Shown piece by piece: positions 25,138-33,629 of a stretch of 64,000 nucleotides of DNA. The notes below the pieces were generated by a model. That model was not told the origin of the DNA. It saw nothing but the letters and a program-made list of their open reading frames with translations, and made no database searches. Made by a program: the position numbers and the translations under genes. This DNA is from Lutimaribacter salitolerans (GTDB lineage: Bacteria > Pseudomonadota > Alphaproteobacteria > Rhodobacterales > Rhodobacteraceae). Position 1 is the stretch's first letter. Each line of letters starts with the position of its first letter. Location: NCBI RefSeq assembly GCF_042677865.1, contig NZ_JBHUDD010000041.1:47933-111932 (forward strand), given 5' to 3'.

Positions 25138-27006
25138 TTCGTGCGGCCGCAAGGGCAGGGACAGGCCATGCTCGGTCTTGTCCCAGTAGAATGGCGTGGC
25201 CACCAGTTCCCACAGCGCCTTGTAGGCGGCGATGCAGCCCAGCGGGAAATACAGGTGCAAGACCGGCACCCACGGGATGAGGTGCCGGTGTCCGGGTCCG
25301 CGCACGGCATAAAGCGCTGCCGCCATCGTCAGCACCTCGACCGCCAGAAACAGCTTGCCCATGCCCAGCAACAGATCGCGGCTCAGCACCTGTTCCAGGG
25401 GATGTGTGAAACCCAGCGGGATCAGCCAGAACGACCACAACAGCGGCGCCAGCAGGAATTGCGACAGCGCCGTGATGAAATGGGTCTGCATGCCAAGGAA
25501 TTTCCACCACCCCATCTGTCGTTGCAGCAGGCGCGGGCGGCGCATGTGCACCATCCATGTCACCATGTACCCCTTGAGCCAGCGCGAGCGTTGCTTGACC
25601 CAGGGCCAGAGGTGGCAATTCGCCTCTTCGCCGGTGGTGGTGGCGATCATCTCGGTGCGGTAGCCGTGGCGCGCAAGGCGAAAGCCCAGATCGGCATCTT
25701 CGGTCACGTTATGGGCGTCCCAGCCGCCCAGGCGTTCCAGGGCGTCACGACGGAAAAACAGCGTGGTGCCGCCCAGCGGAATGGCAAAGCCGAGCTGCGC
25801 CATACCGGGCAGCATGACGCGGAACCAGGTGGCGTATTCGATGGTGAAACAGCGCGCGATCCAGGTCTGGCGCGGGTTGTAGTAATCCAGCACGCCCTGC
25901 AGGCAGACCACATCCTCGGGCGCGGTGGCAAACCGGGCCGCGACGCGGTCGATCTGGTCGGGGGCGGGGGCATCCTCGGCATCCCATATCCCGATGATGT
26001 CGCCTTGGCAGAAATCCAGCGCATAGTTCATCGCACGCGGTTTCGTGCGGGGCTGGCCATCGGGCACGACGATCACCCGCATCCAGCGGGGCAGAATGCT
26101 GCGCTCCAGCACCTCGCGGGTCAGGGCGTCGGTTTCTTCCAGCACCAGCACAACGTCCAGCAGCGCCTTGGGATAGGTCAGCCGCGACAGCCGTTCGACC
26201 AGAACGGTGGCAACATGACGTTCGCGATACAGTGGCACGAGGACCGAGACGCGCGGCAAGGTCCGGTCCGGCGGGGGGATCGGCGGTTGCGGTTGGTGCG
26301 GGCGGGTGACAAATGCCAGCACGGCGGCGGTTTTGTGAAGTGCAGCCACCAGCAGGGTGAAGCTGGCCCACAGCACGAGCAGGGTAAAGGCCTGCACCGG
26401 AAAGACGATCATCAACGCTGCGCAGAGCGCCAGCGCCAGCAGCGTCAGCACGATGCGCCTTTTGCCTGCATGCCCCCAACTGCGACAGCTTTCCGCCATA
26501 GGCACACGGGCGGCAGCGGCGGCGGTCAGGGCCGGGCGGGCAAGGTCGGCAACGCAGCCCTGCAAGGCAACCTCGGTTCCCAGCACAATGGGAGCGTCGG
26601 CCCATGGCGCGGGCAGGTCAGCGCGGATCTGCGCCAAGCGATCCGGGCGCGCTACTGCCAGCAAACACCGACCCGTGGTATCGCGCACCGGCAGGATGGC
26701 GTGTTTCAGACAGGTTTGCGTGCCAATATGCGCCAGCGCATCCGCATCCGCACGGTGCAACGCGGGATCATAAAGCGGCACGCCCAGCCAGTCGGCTTGC
26801 GCTGCCAGCAGCGTGTCAGGGTCAATGGCACCTTCGGTCAGCAGCACCTCGGGCAGGGTGGCATCCTGTTGGCGCTGCGCACCCTGTGCGGTCAGCAGCA
26901 CGACCGATGACACAAGCCCGCGCAGCCGCAGATGCTCGGCCAGGCTGCGCGCCCCGACGGGCACCGCTGGTTCCTGATCAAAGACTTTCTGATCGAGCTC
27001 TGTCAC
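25078..27006 (-). CDS. Membrane glycosyltransferase family 2 with GspE/MshEN-like N-terminal domain
   Basis: 642 residues. Residues about 20-155 resemble the type II secretion GspE N-terminal (MshEN-like) domain: LPEVLLTEGAIDPDTLLAAQ then LGVPLYD. Two or more helices follow (about 180-225), then a processive GT2 domain with SVLVPLYRE, IWDAEDAP (DxD type), TEDADLGFR and QRSRWLKG (QxxRW), and C-terminal helices. It probably makes or exports a polysaccharide at the inner membrane. MshEN domains bind c-di-GMP in other proteins, so allosteric control is possible. GTG start with AAGGAGAG upstream, lying within a long hairpin behind a CtrA box. Its 3' end overlaps the GntR gene. Confidence 0.87.
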   Translation of the reverse strand: MTELDQKVFDQEPAVPVGARSLAEHLRLRGLVSSVVLLTAQGAQRQQDATLPEVLLTEGAIDPDTLLAAQADWLGVPLYDPALHRADADALAHIGTQTCLKHAILPVRDTTGRCLLAVARPDRLAQIRADLPAPWADAPIVLGTEVALQGCVADLARPALTAAAAARVPMAESCRSWGHAGKRRIVLTLLALALCAALMIVFPVQAFTLLVLWASFTLLVAALHKTAAVLAFVTRPHQPQPPIPPPDRTLPRVSVLVPLYRERHVATVLVERLSRLTYPKALLDVVLVLEETDALTREVLERSILPRWMRVIVVPDGQPRTKPRAMNYALDFCQGDIIGIWDAEDAPAPDQIDRVAARFATAPEDVVCLQGVLDYYNPRQTWIARCFTIEYATWFRVMLPGMAQLGFAIPLGGTTLFFRRDALERLGGWDAHNVTEDADLGFRLARHGYRTEMIATTTGEEANCHLWPWVKQRSRWLKGYMVTWMVHMRRPRLLQRQMGWWKFLGMQTHFITALSQFLLAPLLWSFWLIPLGFTHPLEQVLSRDLLLGMGKLFLAVEVLTMAAALYAVRGPGHRHLIPWVPVLHLYFPLGCIAAYKALWELVATPFYWDKTEHGLSLPLRPHELFHPPDRPGIQLEPGHERP

Positions 27007-27007
27007 C

Positions 27008-27048
27008 CGCTCTCTCCTTGCCCTGCCGACAGGGCTAGAGAGAGAGCG
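27008..27048 (-). promoter_or_regulatory. 41-bp interrupted inverted repeat covering the glycosyltransferase RBS
   Basis: CGCTCTCTC pairs with GAGAGAGCG and, inside it, GCCCTG pairs with CAGGGC, with a four-base loop and a 3/4-base internal bulge: 15 pairs in all. On the transcript strand the 3' arm contains AAGGAGAG, the Shine-Dalgarno of the GTG start. It may fold to hide the ribosome site or act as a DNA operator; it directly abuts the CtrA box. Confidence 0.65.
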
Positions 27049-27063
27049 TTAAACTTCGGTTAA
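27049..27063. promoter_or_regulatory. CtrA box (exact TTAA-N7-TTAA)
   Basis: TTAAACTTCGGTTAA is an exact match to the full CtrA consensus. It lies 43-57 bases before the glycosyltransferase start, between that gene and the end of carA. CtrA in Rhodobacterales controls motility, surface and c-di-GMP genes. Two TTAA words at the exact spacing in GC-rich DNA are unlikely by chance. Confidence 0.7.
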
Positions 27064-27073
27064 TTCGGGTGTA

Positions 27074-27100
27074 TTTCAAACCGGATCGCGCCGGTTGAAA
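27074..27100 (-). terminator. Hairpin after carA
   Basis: TTTCAA-A-CCGG and CCGG-TTGAAA form a ten-pair stem with one bulged A and a six-base ATCGCG loop, three bases after the carA stop. There is no strong U-run. It probably insulates carA from the downstream glycosyltransferase. Confidence 0.6.
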
Positions 27101-27103
27101 GCT

Positions 27104-28261
27104 TCAGACCGGCTTGCGCGCCTGCATCGACGCGGCAAACCGTTCAAACAGGTAAAAGCTGTCCTGCGGGCCGGGGCTGGCCTCGGGATGGTATTGCACC
27201 GAGAATACCGGGCGATCGGCCAGACGCAGCCCGCAATTGCTGCCGTCGAACAGCGACACATGGGTTTCGCGCACGCCCTCGGGCAGGGTCTGGCTGTCCA
27301 CCGCGAAACCGTGGTTCATGCTGGTGATTTCCACCTTGCCGGTTTCCATGTCCTTGACGGGATGGTTGGCACCGTGGTGGCCGTGATTCATCTTGATCGT
27401 GCGCGCCCCCAGCGCCAGCGCCAGCATCTGGTGGCCAAGGCAGATGCCGAAAACCGGCAGATCGGTGCGGTCAAGCACGTCGCGGATCATCGGCACAGCA
27501 TAGGCCCCGGTGGCCGCCGGATCGCCGGGGCCGTTGGACAGGAACACGCCATCGGGCGCATGGGCCAGCACCTCGTCAGCGGTGGCACTTGCCGGCAGCA
27601 CGGTCACATCGCAGCCCGCACTGGCCAGACAGCGCAGGATGTTGCGCTTGGCCCCGTAATCCACGGCGACAACCTTGTATTTCGCCTCGGTCTGCGGCGC
27701 ATAGCCTTGGGGCCAGGCCCACCGCATCTCGTTCCAGCGATAGGATTGCGCGCAGGTGACATCCTTTGCCAGATCCAGCCCTTCGAGCCCGGGAAAGGCG
27801 CGGGCGCGGGCGACCAGCTTTTCGACGTCGAAATTACCGTCGGGGTTGTGTTCCAGCGCGACATGCGGCGCGCCCTGCTGCCGGATCGCGCGGGTCAGGC
27901 GGCGGGTGTCGACGCCACCGATGGCGATGCGCCCGCGCCGGGCCAGCCAGTCGCCCAGCGGTTCCGCCGCGCGCCAGTTGCTGGGGTGGGTCGGATCCCA
28001 TTTCACCACCATGCCGGCGGCCACCGGATCGGCGGTTTCATCGTCATCGGGGTTCACGCCCACATTGCCGATATGCGGAAAGGTGAAGGTCACGATCTGC
28101 CCGGCATAGGACGGGTCGGTCATGATTTCCTGATAGCCGGTCATCGCGGTGTTGAAACACAGTTCGGCCTGCGTCTGCCCAGTCGCGCCAAATCCGCGCC
28201 CGTAGAACAGCGTGCCATCCGCCAGGGCAAGGCAGGCAGTGGGGCGGGGTGACGTGGTCAT
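27104..28261 (-). CDS. carA: Carbamoyl-phosphate synthase small (glutaminase) subunit
   Basis: 385 residues. Releases ammonia from glutamine for the large subunit in arginine and pyrimidine synthesis. The N-terminal CPSase domain has CFNTAMTGYQEIMTDPSY; the class I amidotransferase domain has FGICLGHQMLALA with the nucleophile Cys, and QYHPEASPGPQD with the catalytic His and Glu. The start MTTSPRP has GGAGGA eight bases upstream; a longer in-frame form is rejected. carB is not in this window. Divergent from yqeY. Confidence 0.97.
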   Translation of the reverse strand: MTTSPRPTACLALADGTLFYGRGFGATGQTQAELCFNTAMTGYQEIMTDPSYAGQIVTFTFPHIGNVGVNPDDDETADPVAAGMVVKWDPTHPSNWRAAEPLGDWLARRGRIAIGGVDTRRLTRAIRQQGAPHVALEHNPDGNFDVEKLVARARAFPGLEGLDLAKDVTCAQSYRWNEMRWAWPQGYAPQTEAKYKVVAVDYGAKRNILRCLASAGCDVTVLPASATADEVLAHAPDGVFLSNGPGDPAATGAYAVPMIRDVLDRTDLPVFGICLGHQMLALALGARTIKMNHGHHGANHPVKDMETGKVEITSMNHGFAVDSQTLPEGVRETHVSLFDGSNCGLRLADRPVFSVQYHPEASPGPQDSFYLFERFAASMQARKPV

Positions 28262-28400
28262 TGGGAATCCTCCGGGCGGCCAAATTGAGTGGGTGGTAGG
28301 CCCATGGCCCATTGGGGTCAAGGGCCAAGCGCGGTTGTCAGCGGGTGCGTTTACCCCTATCTGGCATGCCTGAGGTCAAACCCAAGGGACGCGACGCAAA

Positions 28401-28862
28401 ATGGATATGAAAGACCGGATCAGCACGGCGCTGAAACAGGCGATGCGGGACAAGGCGGCGGATCGCCTGTCGACCCTGCGACTGATCAATGCCGCCATCA
28501 AGGATCGCGAGATCGCCGCGCGCGGCGACGGCGAAGAGGGCGGCGTGGGCGATGCCGAGGTGCTGGCGATCCTTGGCAAGATGGCCAAGCAGCGTCAGGA
28601 AAGCGTGCGGGCCTACGAAGAAGGCGGGCGGCTGGATCTGGCCGAAAGCGAGCGCGCCGAGATCGCCGTGATCGAGGAATTCCTGCCCCGGCAGTTGACC
28701 GATGCCGAAGTGGCAAAAGCCATCGATACGGCCATCGCGGATCTGGGCGCCGAGTCGATCCGCGACATGGGCAAGGTGATGGGCGCGCTGAAGGCCAAGT
28801 ATACCGGCCAGATGGATTTCGGCCGCGTCGGCCCGATGGTCAAGGACCGGCTGAGCACGTGA
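28401..28862 (+). CDS. yqeY: GatB/YqeY-domain protein
   Basis: 153 residues, the standard length. All-helical YqeY domain: MKDRISTALKQAMRDKA at the start, STLRLINAAIKDREI, then EFLPRQLTDAEV and the C-terminal DMGKVMGALKAKYTGQMD, resembling the tail domain of GatB. Free-standing YqeY proteins are thought to act on tRNA-linked amidation or tRNA binding, but the role is not settled. The start could be the ATG six bases later. It is divergent from carA, the common arrangement in alphaproteobacteria. Confidence 0.94.
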   Translation: MDMKDRISTALKQAMRDKAADRLSTLRLINAAIKDREIAARGDGEEGGVGDAEVLAILGKMAKQRQESVRAYEEGGRLDLAESERAEIAVIEEFLPRQLTDAEVAKAIDTAIADLGAESIRDMGKVMGALKAKYTGQMDFGRVGPMVKDRLST

Positions 28863-28895
28863 CCTTGCATTCAGCCGGGCGGATCATCCGCGGCT

Positions 28896-29756
28896 TCAGT
28901 TGATCTGCGCGCGCAGATCTTGCAGGTGGGCGGGCAGGTCGCGGGCGCTGATCGTGGCCTCGCGCACCAGCTGGTCGAAATGCAGCACAAAGGCCTGCAC
29001 CCGGGTTGAATCGCGAAAGGCCAGATAGTTGCGCCCGACATAAAGCACCGCCAGAAGCGGGCCAAAAACGGTGATCGGCGCCGAGTACAGCCGCCGCGCA
29101 TCGAACAGGTACAGGCGCAGCCGCGGATAGAACTGATCGTACAAAGCCAAGATGCGGTCGATCTGATCGCGGCGGGCTTGGGCGCCCAGACCGCGGTAAT
29201 ACCCCTCGGCGCGGGCGAAGCTGTCGATCTCGAACAGGGGCAGGGCGATCTCATAGTCGGAATGCGCCCCGCGCATCCAGGTCAACCGGTCCTCGGAGGC
29301 ACCGATGGCCTGTTCCGTGGTGCGGCCCAGATGGGGGCTGTATTCCCATTCCAGCACGGCGCGGGTTTTCAGCATGTCGGGCAATCCCGCGGGCACGTGC
29401 CGGATCTTGTAGCCCGCAGCCTCGCGGTGCCATGCAAATATCTGCTCGTCCACCAAAGCGCGCGGCGCCTCGGTCAGGGTCAGCGAATTGGCGAGCAGGT
29501 CCGCGGCACTTTCGGGGCGGTCCGACAGCGACAGCAGCCAATCGGCCGAGACCCCCAGCGCGCTGGCGCATTCCCCCACCACCTGCGCATTGGGCAGCCG
29601 CGCGCCTGTGCCCTTGAGCAGTTGCGACACTGTCGAGCGATCGACCCCGATGGCGCGGGCCAGTGCGCTTTGGGTCATGTCGATGCGTGCCATGCCCTGG
29701 GTCAGGCGGCTGCGGAACTGCGTGGCGCGCAGGCGCTTGTCGATTTTCTCGGTCAT
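28896..29756 (-). CDS. XRE-family transcriptional regulator with C-terminal sensor-like domain
   Basis: 286 residues. The N-terminal Cro/CI HTH (about 12-78) includes MTQSALARAIGVDRSTVSQL. The remaining 200 residues have no motif I recognise; FGPLLAVLYVGRNYLAFRD is moderately hydrophobic and the region may bind a ligand. An 18-bp palindrome lies one base before the ATG, strongly suggesting autorepression. The next gene on the other strand is a fatty-acid desaturase 107 bases away, a possible target. Confidence 0.85.
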   Translation of the reverse strand: MTEKIDKRLRATQFRSRLTQGMARIDMTQSALARAIGVDRSTVSQLLKGTGARLPNAQVVGECASALGVSADWLLSLSDRPESAADLLANSLTLTEAPRALVDEQIFAWHREAAGYKIRHVPAGLPDMLKTRAVLEWEYSPHLGRTTEQAIGASEDRLTWMRGAHSDYEIALPLFEIDSFARAEGYYRGLGAQARRDQIDRILALYDQFYPRLRLYLFDARRLYSAPITVFGPLLAVLYVGRNYLAFRDSTRVQAFVLHFDQLVREATISARDLPAHLQDLRAQIN

Positions 29757-29757
29757 A

Positions 29758-29775
29758 TGGTGATAGTTATCACCA
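29758..29775. promoter_or_regulatory. Palindromic operator at the XRE regulator start codon
   Basis: TGGTGATA-GT-TATCACCA has perfect eight-base arms and begins one base upstream of the regulator's ATG. The position would block translation initiation or transcription elongation when bound. It also sits about 90 bases from the desaturase start on the opposite strand. Confidence 0.7.
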
Positions 29776-29863
29776 ATAGACGGATTTGTTAATCATTTTC
29801 GGACTGCCAGATACCCGGCGCACCGCGTAACCCTTTGTAAAGGCAAAAACCGGAAGGGATTAC

Positions 29864-30793
29864 ATGAACGACGCGACGCGCGTTGAACGGGTCGGGCTGC
29901 GCCATGCAGACCGGGTGGAATGGCCCACGCTGGCGCTGCTGGTGCTGTGCTACGGGGCTTGGGCGGCTGGCACCACATGGGTGGCGGGCTGGTGGCTGCC
30001 CGGCGGGATTGTTTTGGTCACGCTGGCGGCGGCGCTGCATTCATCGCTGTGCCACGAGGCGCTGCATGGTCATCCGTTCCGGGCGGCGTGGCTGAATACG
30101 GCGGCGGTGTTTCCCGCGCTGTCGCTGCTGATCCCTTACGGGCGGTTCCGCGACACGCATCTGGCGCATCACCATGACGAGATCCTGACCGACCCCTATG
30201 ATGATCCCGAAACCAACTTTCTCGATCCGGTGGTCTGGGCCCGGCTGCGCGGATGGCAGCGGGGGCTTTTGCGCGCCAACAACACCTTACTGGGGCGGAT
30301 GGTGCTGGGGCCCGCCATCGGGCAGGTGATGTTCATGGCGGGCGACTGGCGGCTGATCCGCGCGGGGGCGCCGGGGGTTCTGGCGGCCTGGCTGTGGCAT
30401 ATTCCGGCGGTGGCGCTGGTGCTGGGCTGGGTTCTGAGTGTGGGGCAAATGCCGGTCTGGGCGTTTCTGCTGGCCAGCTATGCGGCGCTGTCACTGCTGA
30501 AGATCCGCACTTTTCTGGAACATCGCGCCCATGACCGTGCCCGCGCCCGCACCGTCATCATCGAGGATCGCGGCCCGCTGGCGTGGCTGTTTCTGAACAA
30601 CAACCTGCACGTGGTGCATCACATGCATCCGCGCGTGCCTTGGTACAAGCTGCCTGCGCTGTATCGTCGACACCGGGCGCATTATCTGCGGCGCAATCAG
30701 GCTTATCTGTATCGCTCTTACGCGCAGGTCATCGCGGCCTACCTGTTTCGCGCCAAGGATCCGGTGCCACACCCCCTCTGGCGCAGGGGGTAG
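29864..30793 (+). CDS. Membrane fatty-acid desaturase
   Basis: 309 residues, integral membrane di-iron enzyme. Three histidine boxes are present: SLCHEALHGH, THLAHHHDE and NNLHVVHHMHP, in the spacing of acyl desaturases/hydroxylases. Four hydrophobic spans lie between them. It introduces a double bond or hydroxyl into lipid or carotenoid acyl groups using O2 and reduced electron carrier. The substrate is not readable. Adjacent to the XRE regulator with an operator-like palindrome between. Confidence 0.9.
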   Translation: MNDATRVERVGLRHADRVEWPTLALLVLCYGAWAAGTTWVAGWWLPGGIVLVTLAAALHSSLCHEALHGHPFRAAWLNTAAVFPALSLLIPYGRFRDTHLAHHHDEILTDPYDDPETNFLDPVVWARLRGWQRGLLRANNTLLGRMVLGPAIGQVMFMAGDWRLIRAGAPGVLAAWLWHIPAVALVLGWVLSVGQMPVWAFLLASYAALSLLKIRTFLEHRAHDRARARTVIIEDRGPLAWLFLNNNLHVVHHMHPRVPWYKLPALYRRHRAHYLRRNQAYLYRSYAQVIAAYLFRAKDPVPHPLWRRG

Positions 30794-30814
30794 ATCCGGG
30801 GCACAAGGGCGCGC

Positions 30815-31717
30815 ATGGAACCCTGGGTCTGGATCACATTCTGCGCCGCAGCTTTTCAGACGGTGCGCTTCATGCTGCAAAAGCAACTGTCGGCTGTCGC
30901 GCTGACGGCGGCGGGGGCGACGTTTGCGCGCTTCATCTATTCCGCGCCGCTGGTTCTGTTGCTGCTGCCGCTCTACCTCTGGGCCAGCGCACAGGCGATG
31001 CCCGCGCTGTCGGTGGCGTTCTGGGTATATGCGATGATCGGCGGGCTGGCGCAGATCCTGGCGACGGTCTGTGTCGTGGCCCTGTTCAAGCGGCGCAATT
31101 TCGCGGTCGGCATCACCTTCAAGAAAACCGAAGTGGTGCAGACCGCCGCCGTGGGCCTGATCGTGCTGGGCGAGGGGGTGAGTTTCGGCGCGCTGATGGC
31201 GATCCTGCTGGGATTGGCCGGTGTCCTGGTGCTGTCGGACATGCCCGAGATCGACGGCAACTGGCGTAAGCGGGTGATGAACCGCGCCGCCGGGCTGGGC
31301 CTGCTGTCGGGTGTGCTGTTCGCGGTGTCGGGGGTGACCTATCGCGGCGCATCGCTGGAACTGGCCAGCGACGACCCGGGCCTGCGCGCGCTGGTGACTC
31401 TGGCAGTGGTCGCCACCGCGCAGATGCTGGCGCTGGGGGTCTGGCTGCTGTGGCGCGAGCCGGGGCAGGTGGGCCGGGTGCTGGCGGCGCACAGGGTGGC
31501 CAAGTGGATCGGGCTGTCGTCGATGGCGGGCAGCCTGTGCTGGTTTACCGCCTTCACCTTGCAAAATGCGGCCTATGTGAACGCGGTAGGGCAGGTCGAG
31601 CTGGTGTTTTCGCTGATCGTGTCAACGCTGGTCTTTGGCGAGCGGCTGACCGTGAAAGAGGCCGCCGGCATCGCGCTGGTCACCGGAAGCGTTCTGGCCC
31701 TGATCCTGCTGGTCTGA
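30815..31717 (+). CDS. DMT-superfamily (EamA) transporter
   Basis: 300 residues, about ten hydrophobic helices in two similar EamA halves. The C-terminal half has ALVTLAVVATAQMLALGVW, then NAAYVNAVGQVELVFSLIVS and TLVFGERLTVKEAAGIALVT, the typical EamA ending. The first half has the same FKKTEVVQTAAVGLIVLGE pattern. The family exports amino acids, metabolites or nucleotide sugars. It starts 22 bases after the desaturase stop and could be cotranscribed with it. Confidence 0.9.
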   Translation: MEPWVWITFCAAAFQTVRFMLQKQLSAVALTAAGATFARFIYSAPLVLLLLPLYLWASAQAMPALSVAFWVYAMIGGLAQILATVCVVALFKRRNFAVGITFKKTEVVQTAAVGLIVLGEGVSFGALMAILLGLAGVLVLSDMPEIDGNWRKRVMNRAAGLGLLSGVLFAVSGVTYRGASLELASDDPGLRALVTLAVVATAQMLALGVWLLWREPGQVGRVLAAHRVAKWIGLSSMAGSLCWFTAFTLQNAAYVNAVGQVELVFSLIVSTLVFGERLTVKEAAGIALVTGSVLALILLV

Positions 31718-31718
31718 G

Positions 31719-32435
31719 CTATTTGTAGTCGTGCTTGCGCCCGGTCAGGGGGCCGACGCCGCCCAGCCGCAAAAACAGGCTTTCCTCTTCGTTGTTGCGA
31801 AAGAACGGCACGCTGACCGGTGGTTCGGGATCATGGGCGCGGGCCGCAACCTCGGCCAGCACCACCTCGGTGATGAAGGGCAGGTCGAACTGGCGCACGC
31901 GCGGCAGCGGTATCCATTGCAGATGCGAAAGCTCGTCGCAGGCGGCGGAAAAATCATCCAGATCGCTGGCCACCTCATCGGCGTCGATCAGGAAGAACCG
32001 CGCGTCGAACCGGCGCGGACGGCCCGGCGGCGTGACCGCACGGAACACGAATTGCAGCGGATGCGCGGCTGGCAGATGGCCGGTGTCGGCGAAAGTAGTC
32101 CAATCGGGGGGCACATCGCCCGTCCATGCGCCGGGCTGTCCCAGCACCAGTCCGGTTTCCTCCCACAGCTCGCGGATGGCGGCGGCGGACAGGGCACCGA
32201 TCATGTCTGCATCCGCATCCTCGGCCAGGCGCGCGCGGCACACCTCGGGCACCTGCGTGGCCAGCGGGATCTGCGCATCGCCGGCATCCACGGCACCACC
32301 GGGAAACACGAACTTGTTGGGCATGAAGGCCGCTTTTTCCCCCCGTTGCCCCATCAGCACGTGCGGATCGTCAAAGCGATTGCGCAGCACGATCACCGTC
32401 GAGGCATGTCGGATAGCGGATTTGTCGATGGTCAT
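31719..32435 (-). CDS. NUDIX hydrolase with interrupted Nudix box
   Basis: 238 residues. FVFPGGAVDAGD begins the Nudix box and AAIRELWEETGLVLG ends it, but about 35 residues lie between, where a normal box has a few. A similar insertion is known in the NUDT19 group, which cleaves CoA or related substrates, so that class is a reasonable guess. The catalytic REUxEExGU half is intact. It overlaps no neighbour and lies one base from the end of the transporter gene on the other strand. Confidence 0.87.
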   Translation of the reverse strand: MTIDKSAIRHASTVIVLRNRFDDPHVLMGQRGEKAAFMPNKFVFPGGAVDAGDAQIPLATQVPEVCRARLAEDADADMIGALSAAAIRELWEETGLVLGQPGAWTGDVPPDWTTFADTGHLPAAHPLQFVFRAVTPPGRPRRFDARFFLIDADEVASDLDDFSAACDELSHLQWIPLPRVRQFDLPFITEVVLAEVAARAHDPEPPVSVPFFRNNEEESLFLRLGGVGPLTGRKHDYK

Positions 32436-32459
32436 AGGCGTCCCCAGTGGCGGGGCGGT

Positions 32460-32840
32460 TCAGCCGGGTTCGGCGAACCCATGCAAGTGCCGGGCCCATT
32501 GAAACCCGATCATCGCCCCTTTCAGTCTGGGCAGAAGGTAGAGGGACAGACCGACGCAGCCAATAGCGAATATGGTAAAAAGCACCAAAGGTTCGGGACG
32601 GAACTGCACGAAGACGATATGCAAAAGCGGGGCCATCAGGTGGCCGACGATCAGAATGGTCAGATAGGCGGGGCCGTCATCGGCGCGGTGATGGTGCAGT
32701 TCCTGCCGGCACACGGAACATTCGCGGCGCACGCTGAGATACCCCTTGAGCAGGGGACCATTGCCGCAGTTGGGGCATTTCATGCGCCAGCCCTTGCGGA
32801 TCGCAGTCCACGTCTCTCTCTGGTCCGGTTGATCGGTCAT
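32460..32840 (-). CDS. DUF983 zinc-ribbon membrane protein
   Basis: 126 residues. KCPNCGNGPLLKGYL and ECSVCRQEL provide four Cys as a zinc ribbon near the N-terminus, followed by two hydrophobic helices (AYLTILIVGHLMAPLLHIVF and LFTIFAIGCVGLSLYLL). This is the DUF983 layout common in alphaproteobacteria. The function is unknown. It follows the NUDIX gene's start by 24 bases on the same strand, so the two are probably an operon with this gene first. Confidence 0.88.
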   Translation of the reverse strand: MTDQPDQRETWTAIRKGWRMKCPNCGNGPLLKGYLSVRRECSVCRQELHHHRADDGPAYLTILIVGHLMAPLLHIVFVQFRPEPLVLFTIFAIGCVGLSLYLLPRLKGAMIGFQWARHLHGFAEPG

Positions 32841-33050
32841 GCTGTATCTCCTGCGAGCAGACAAGCCTGCACCATGGCGCAAGGGCTCGGCAGGTGAAAG
32901 GGGGGGCGATGGTCTTGCGTCGCGATGTCGCGTGAAATCCTGCGTCATGCGTCGCACTGCCGGTTTTTGCGACGGAAGCCGCGTCTTCTCGCGTTTGACC
33001 CCTCAGAACCGGGCAGAACAGCCCGGTCGAGGCAAAAACGGAGAACCCAG

Positions 33051-33554
33051 ATGAAACCTGCATTCCTTATCCCCGCGCTAGGTGCGCTGATTGTCGCCGG
33101 ATCGGTGGCCGCTGCCGGTCCGATGGGTGGCATGGGCCGCGCCGAGGGGCCGCGCATCGACTTTGACGCGATGGATACCGATGGCGACGGCAAGCTGACC
33201 CGCACCGAGATCGAGGCACGCGCCAGGGAGCGTTTTGACGCTGCCGACACCGATGGCGACGGCGCGCTGAGCGTCGAAGAGATGGTCGCCGCGGCGCAGG
33301 TCCGGGCCGCCGAGCGCGCGACCGAGCGTCATGCCCGCATGCTGGAATGGCGTGACCGCGATGGCGATGGCAAGCTGAGCTTTGACGAGATGGGCGGCAA
33401 TCGCATGGCCCGCAGGATGGAGCGCGCCGATACAGACGGTGACGGTGCTGTCAGCGAGGATGAGATGGCGCAGATGCGCGAAAAGATGGGCAAACGCGGC
33501 GGGCGCGACGGCATGCGCGGCCATCGCCATGGAAATCACAACGGTCGCGACTGA
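33051..33554 (+). CDS. Periplasmic EF-hand calcium-binding protein
   Basis: 167 residues with a signal peptide (MKPAFLIPALGALIVAGSVA). Four EF-hand loops are readable: DTDGDGKLTRTE (about 42), DTDGDGALSVEE (about 66), DRDGDGKLSFDE (about 102) and DTDGDGAVSEDE (about 127), all with the D-x-D-x-D-G pattern. The C-terminus is Gly/His/Arg-rich. It is followed by ECF sigma factor genes on the same strand, so it could be part of a metal- or envelope-stress unit. Confidence 0.9.
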   Translation: MKPAFLIPALGALIVAGSVAAAGPMGGMGRAEGPRIDFDAMDTDGDGKLTRTEIEARARERFDAADTDGDGALSVEEMVAAAQVRAAERATERHARMLEWRDRDGDGKLSFDEMGGNRMARRMERADTDGDGAVSEDEMAQMREKMGKRGGRDGMRGHRHGNHNGRD

Positions 33555-33561
33555 CGCGACA

Positions 33562-33589
33562 GGGGCCGTGCCCGACGCGGTGCGGCCCC
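33562..33589. terminator. Possible hairpin between EF-hand and sigma genes
   Basis: GGGGCCG and CGGCCCC arms with a 14-base loop, eight bases after the EF-hand stop. There is no clear U-run. It may partially separate the EF-hand gene from the sigma operon. Confidence 0.35.
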
Positions 33590-33629
33590 GATTGTGCTTT
33601 GAACCACGGCAGGCTAGGCCCGACAGGTG

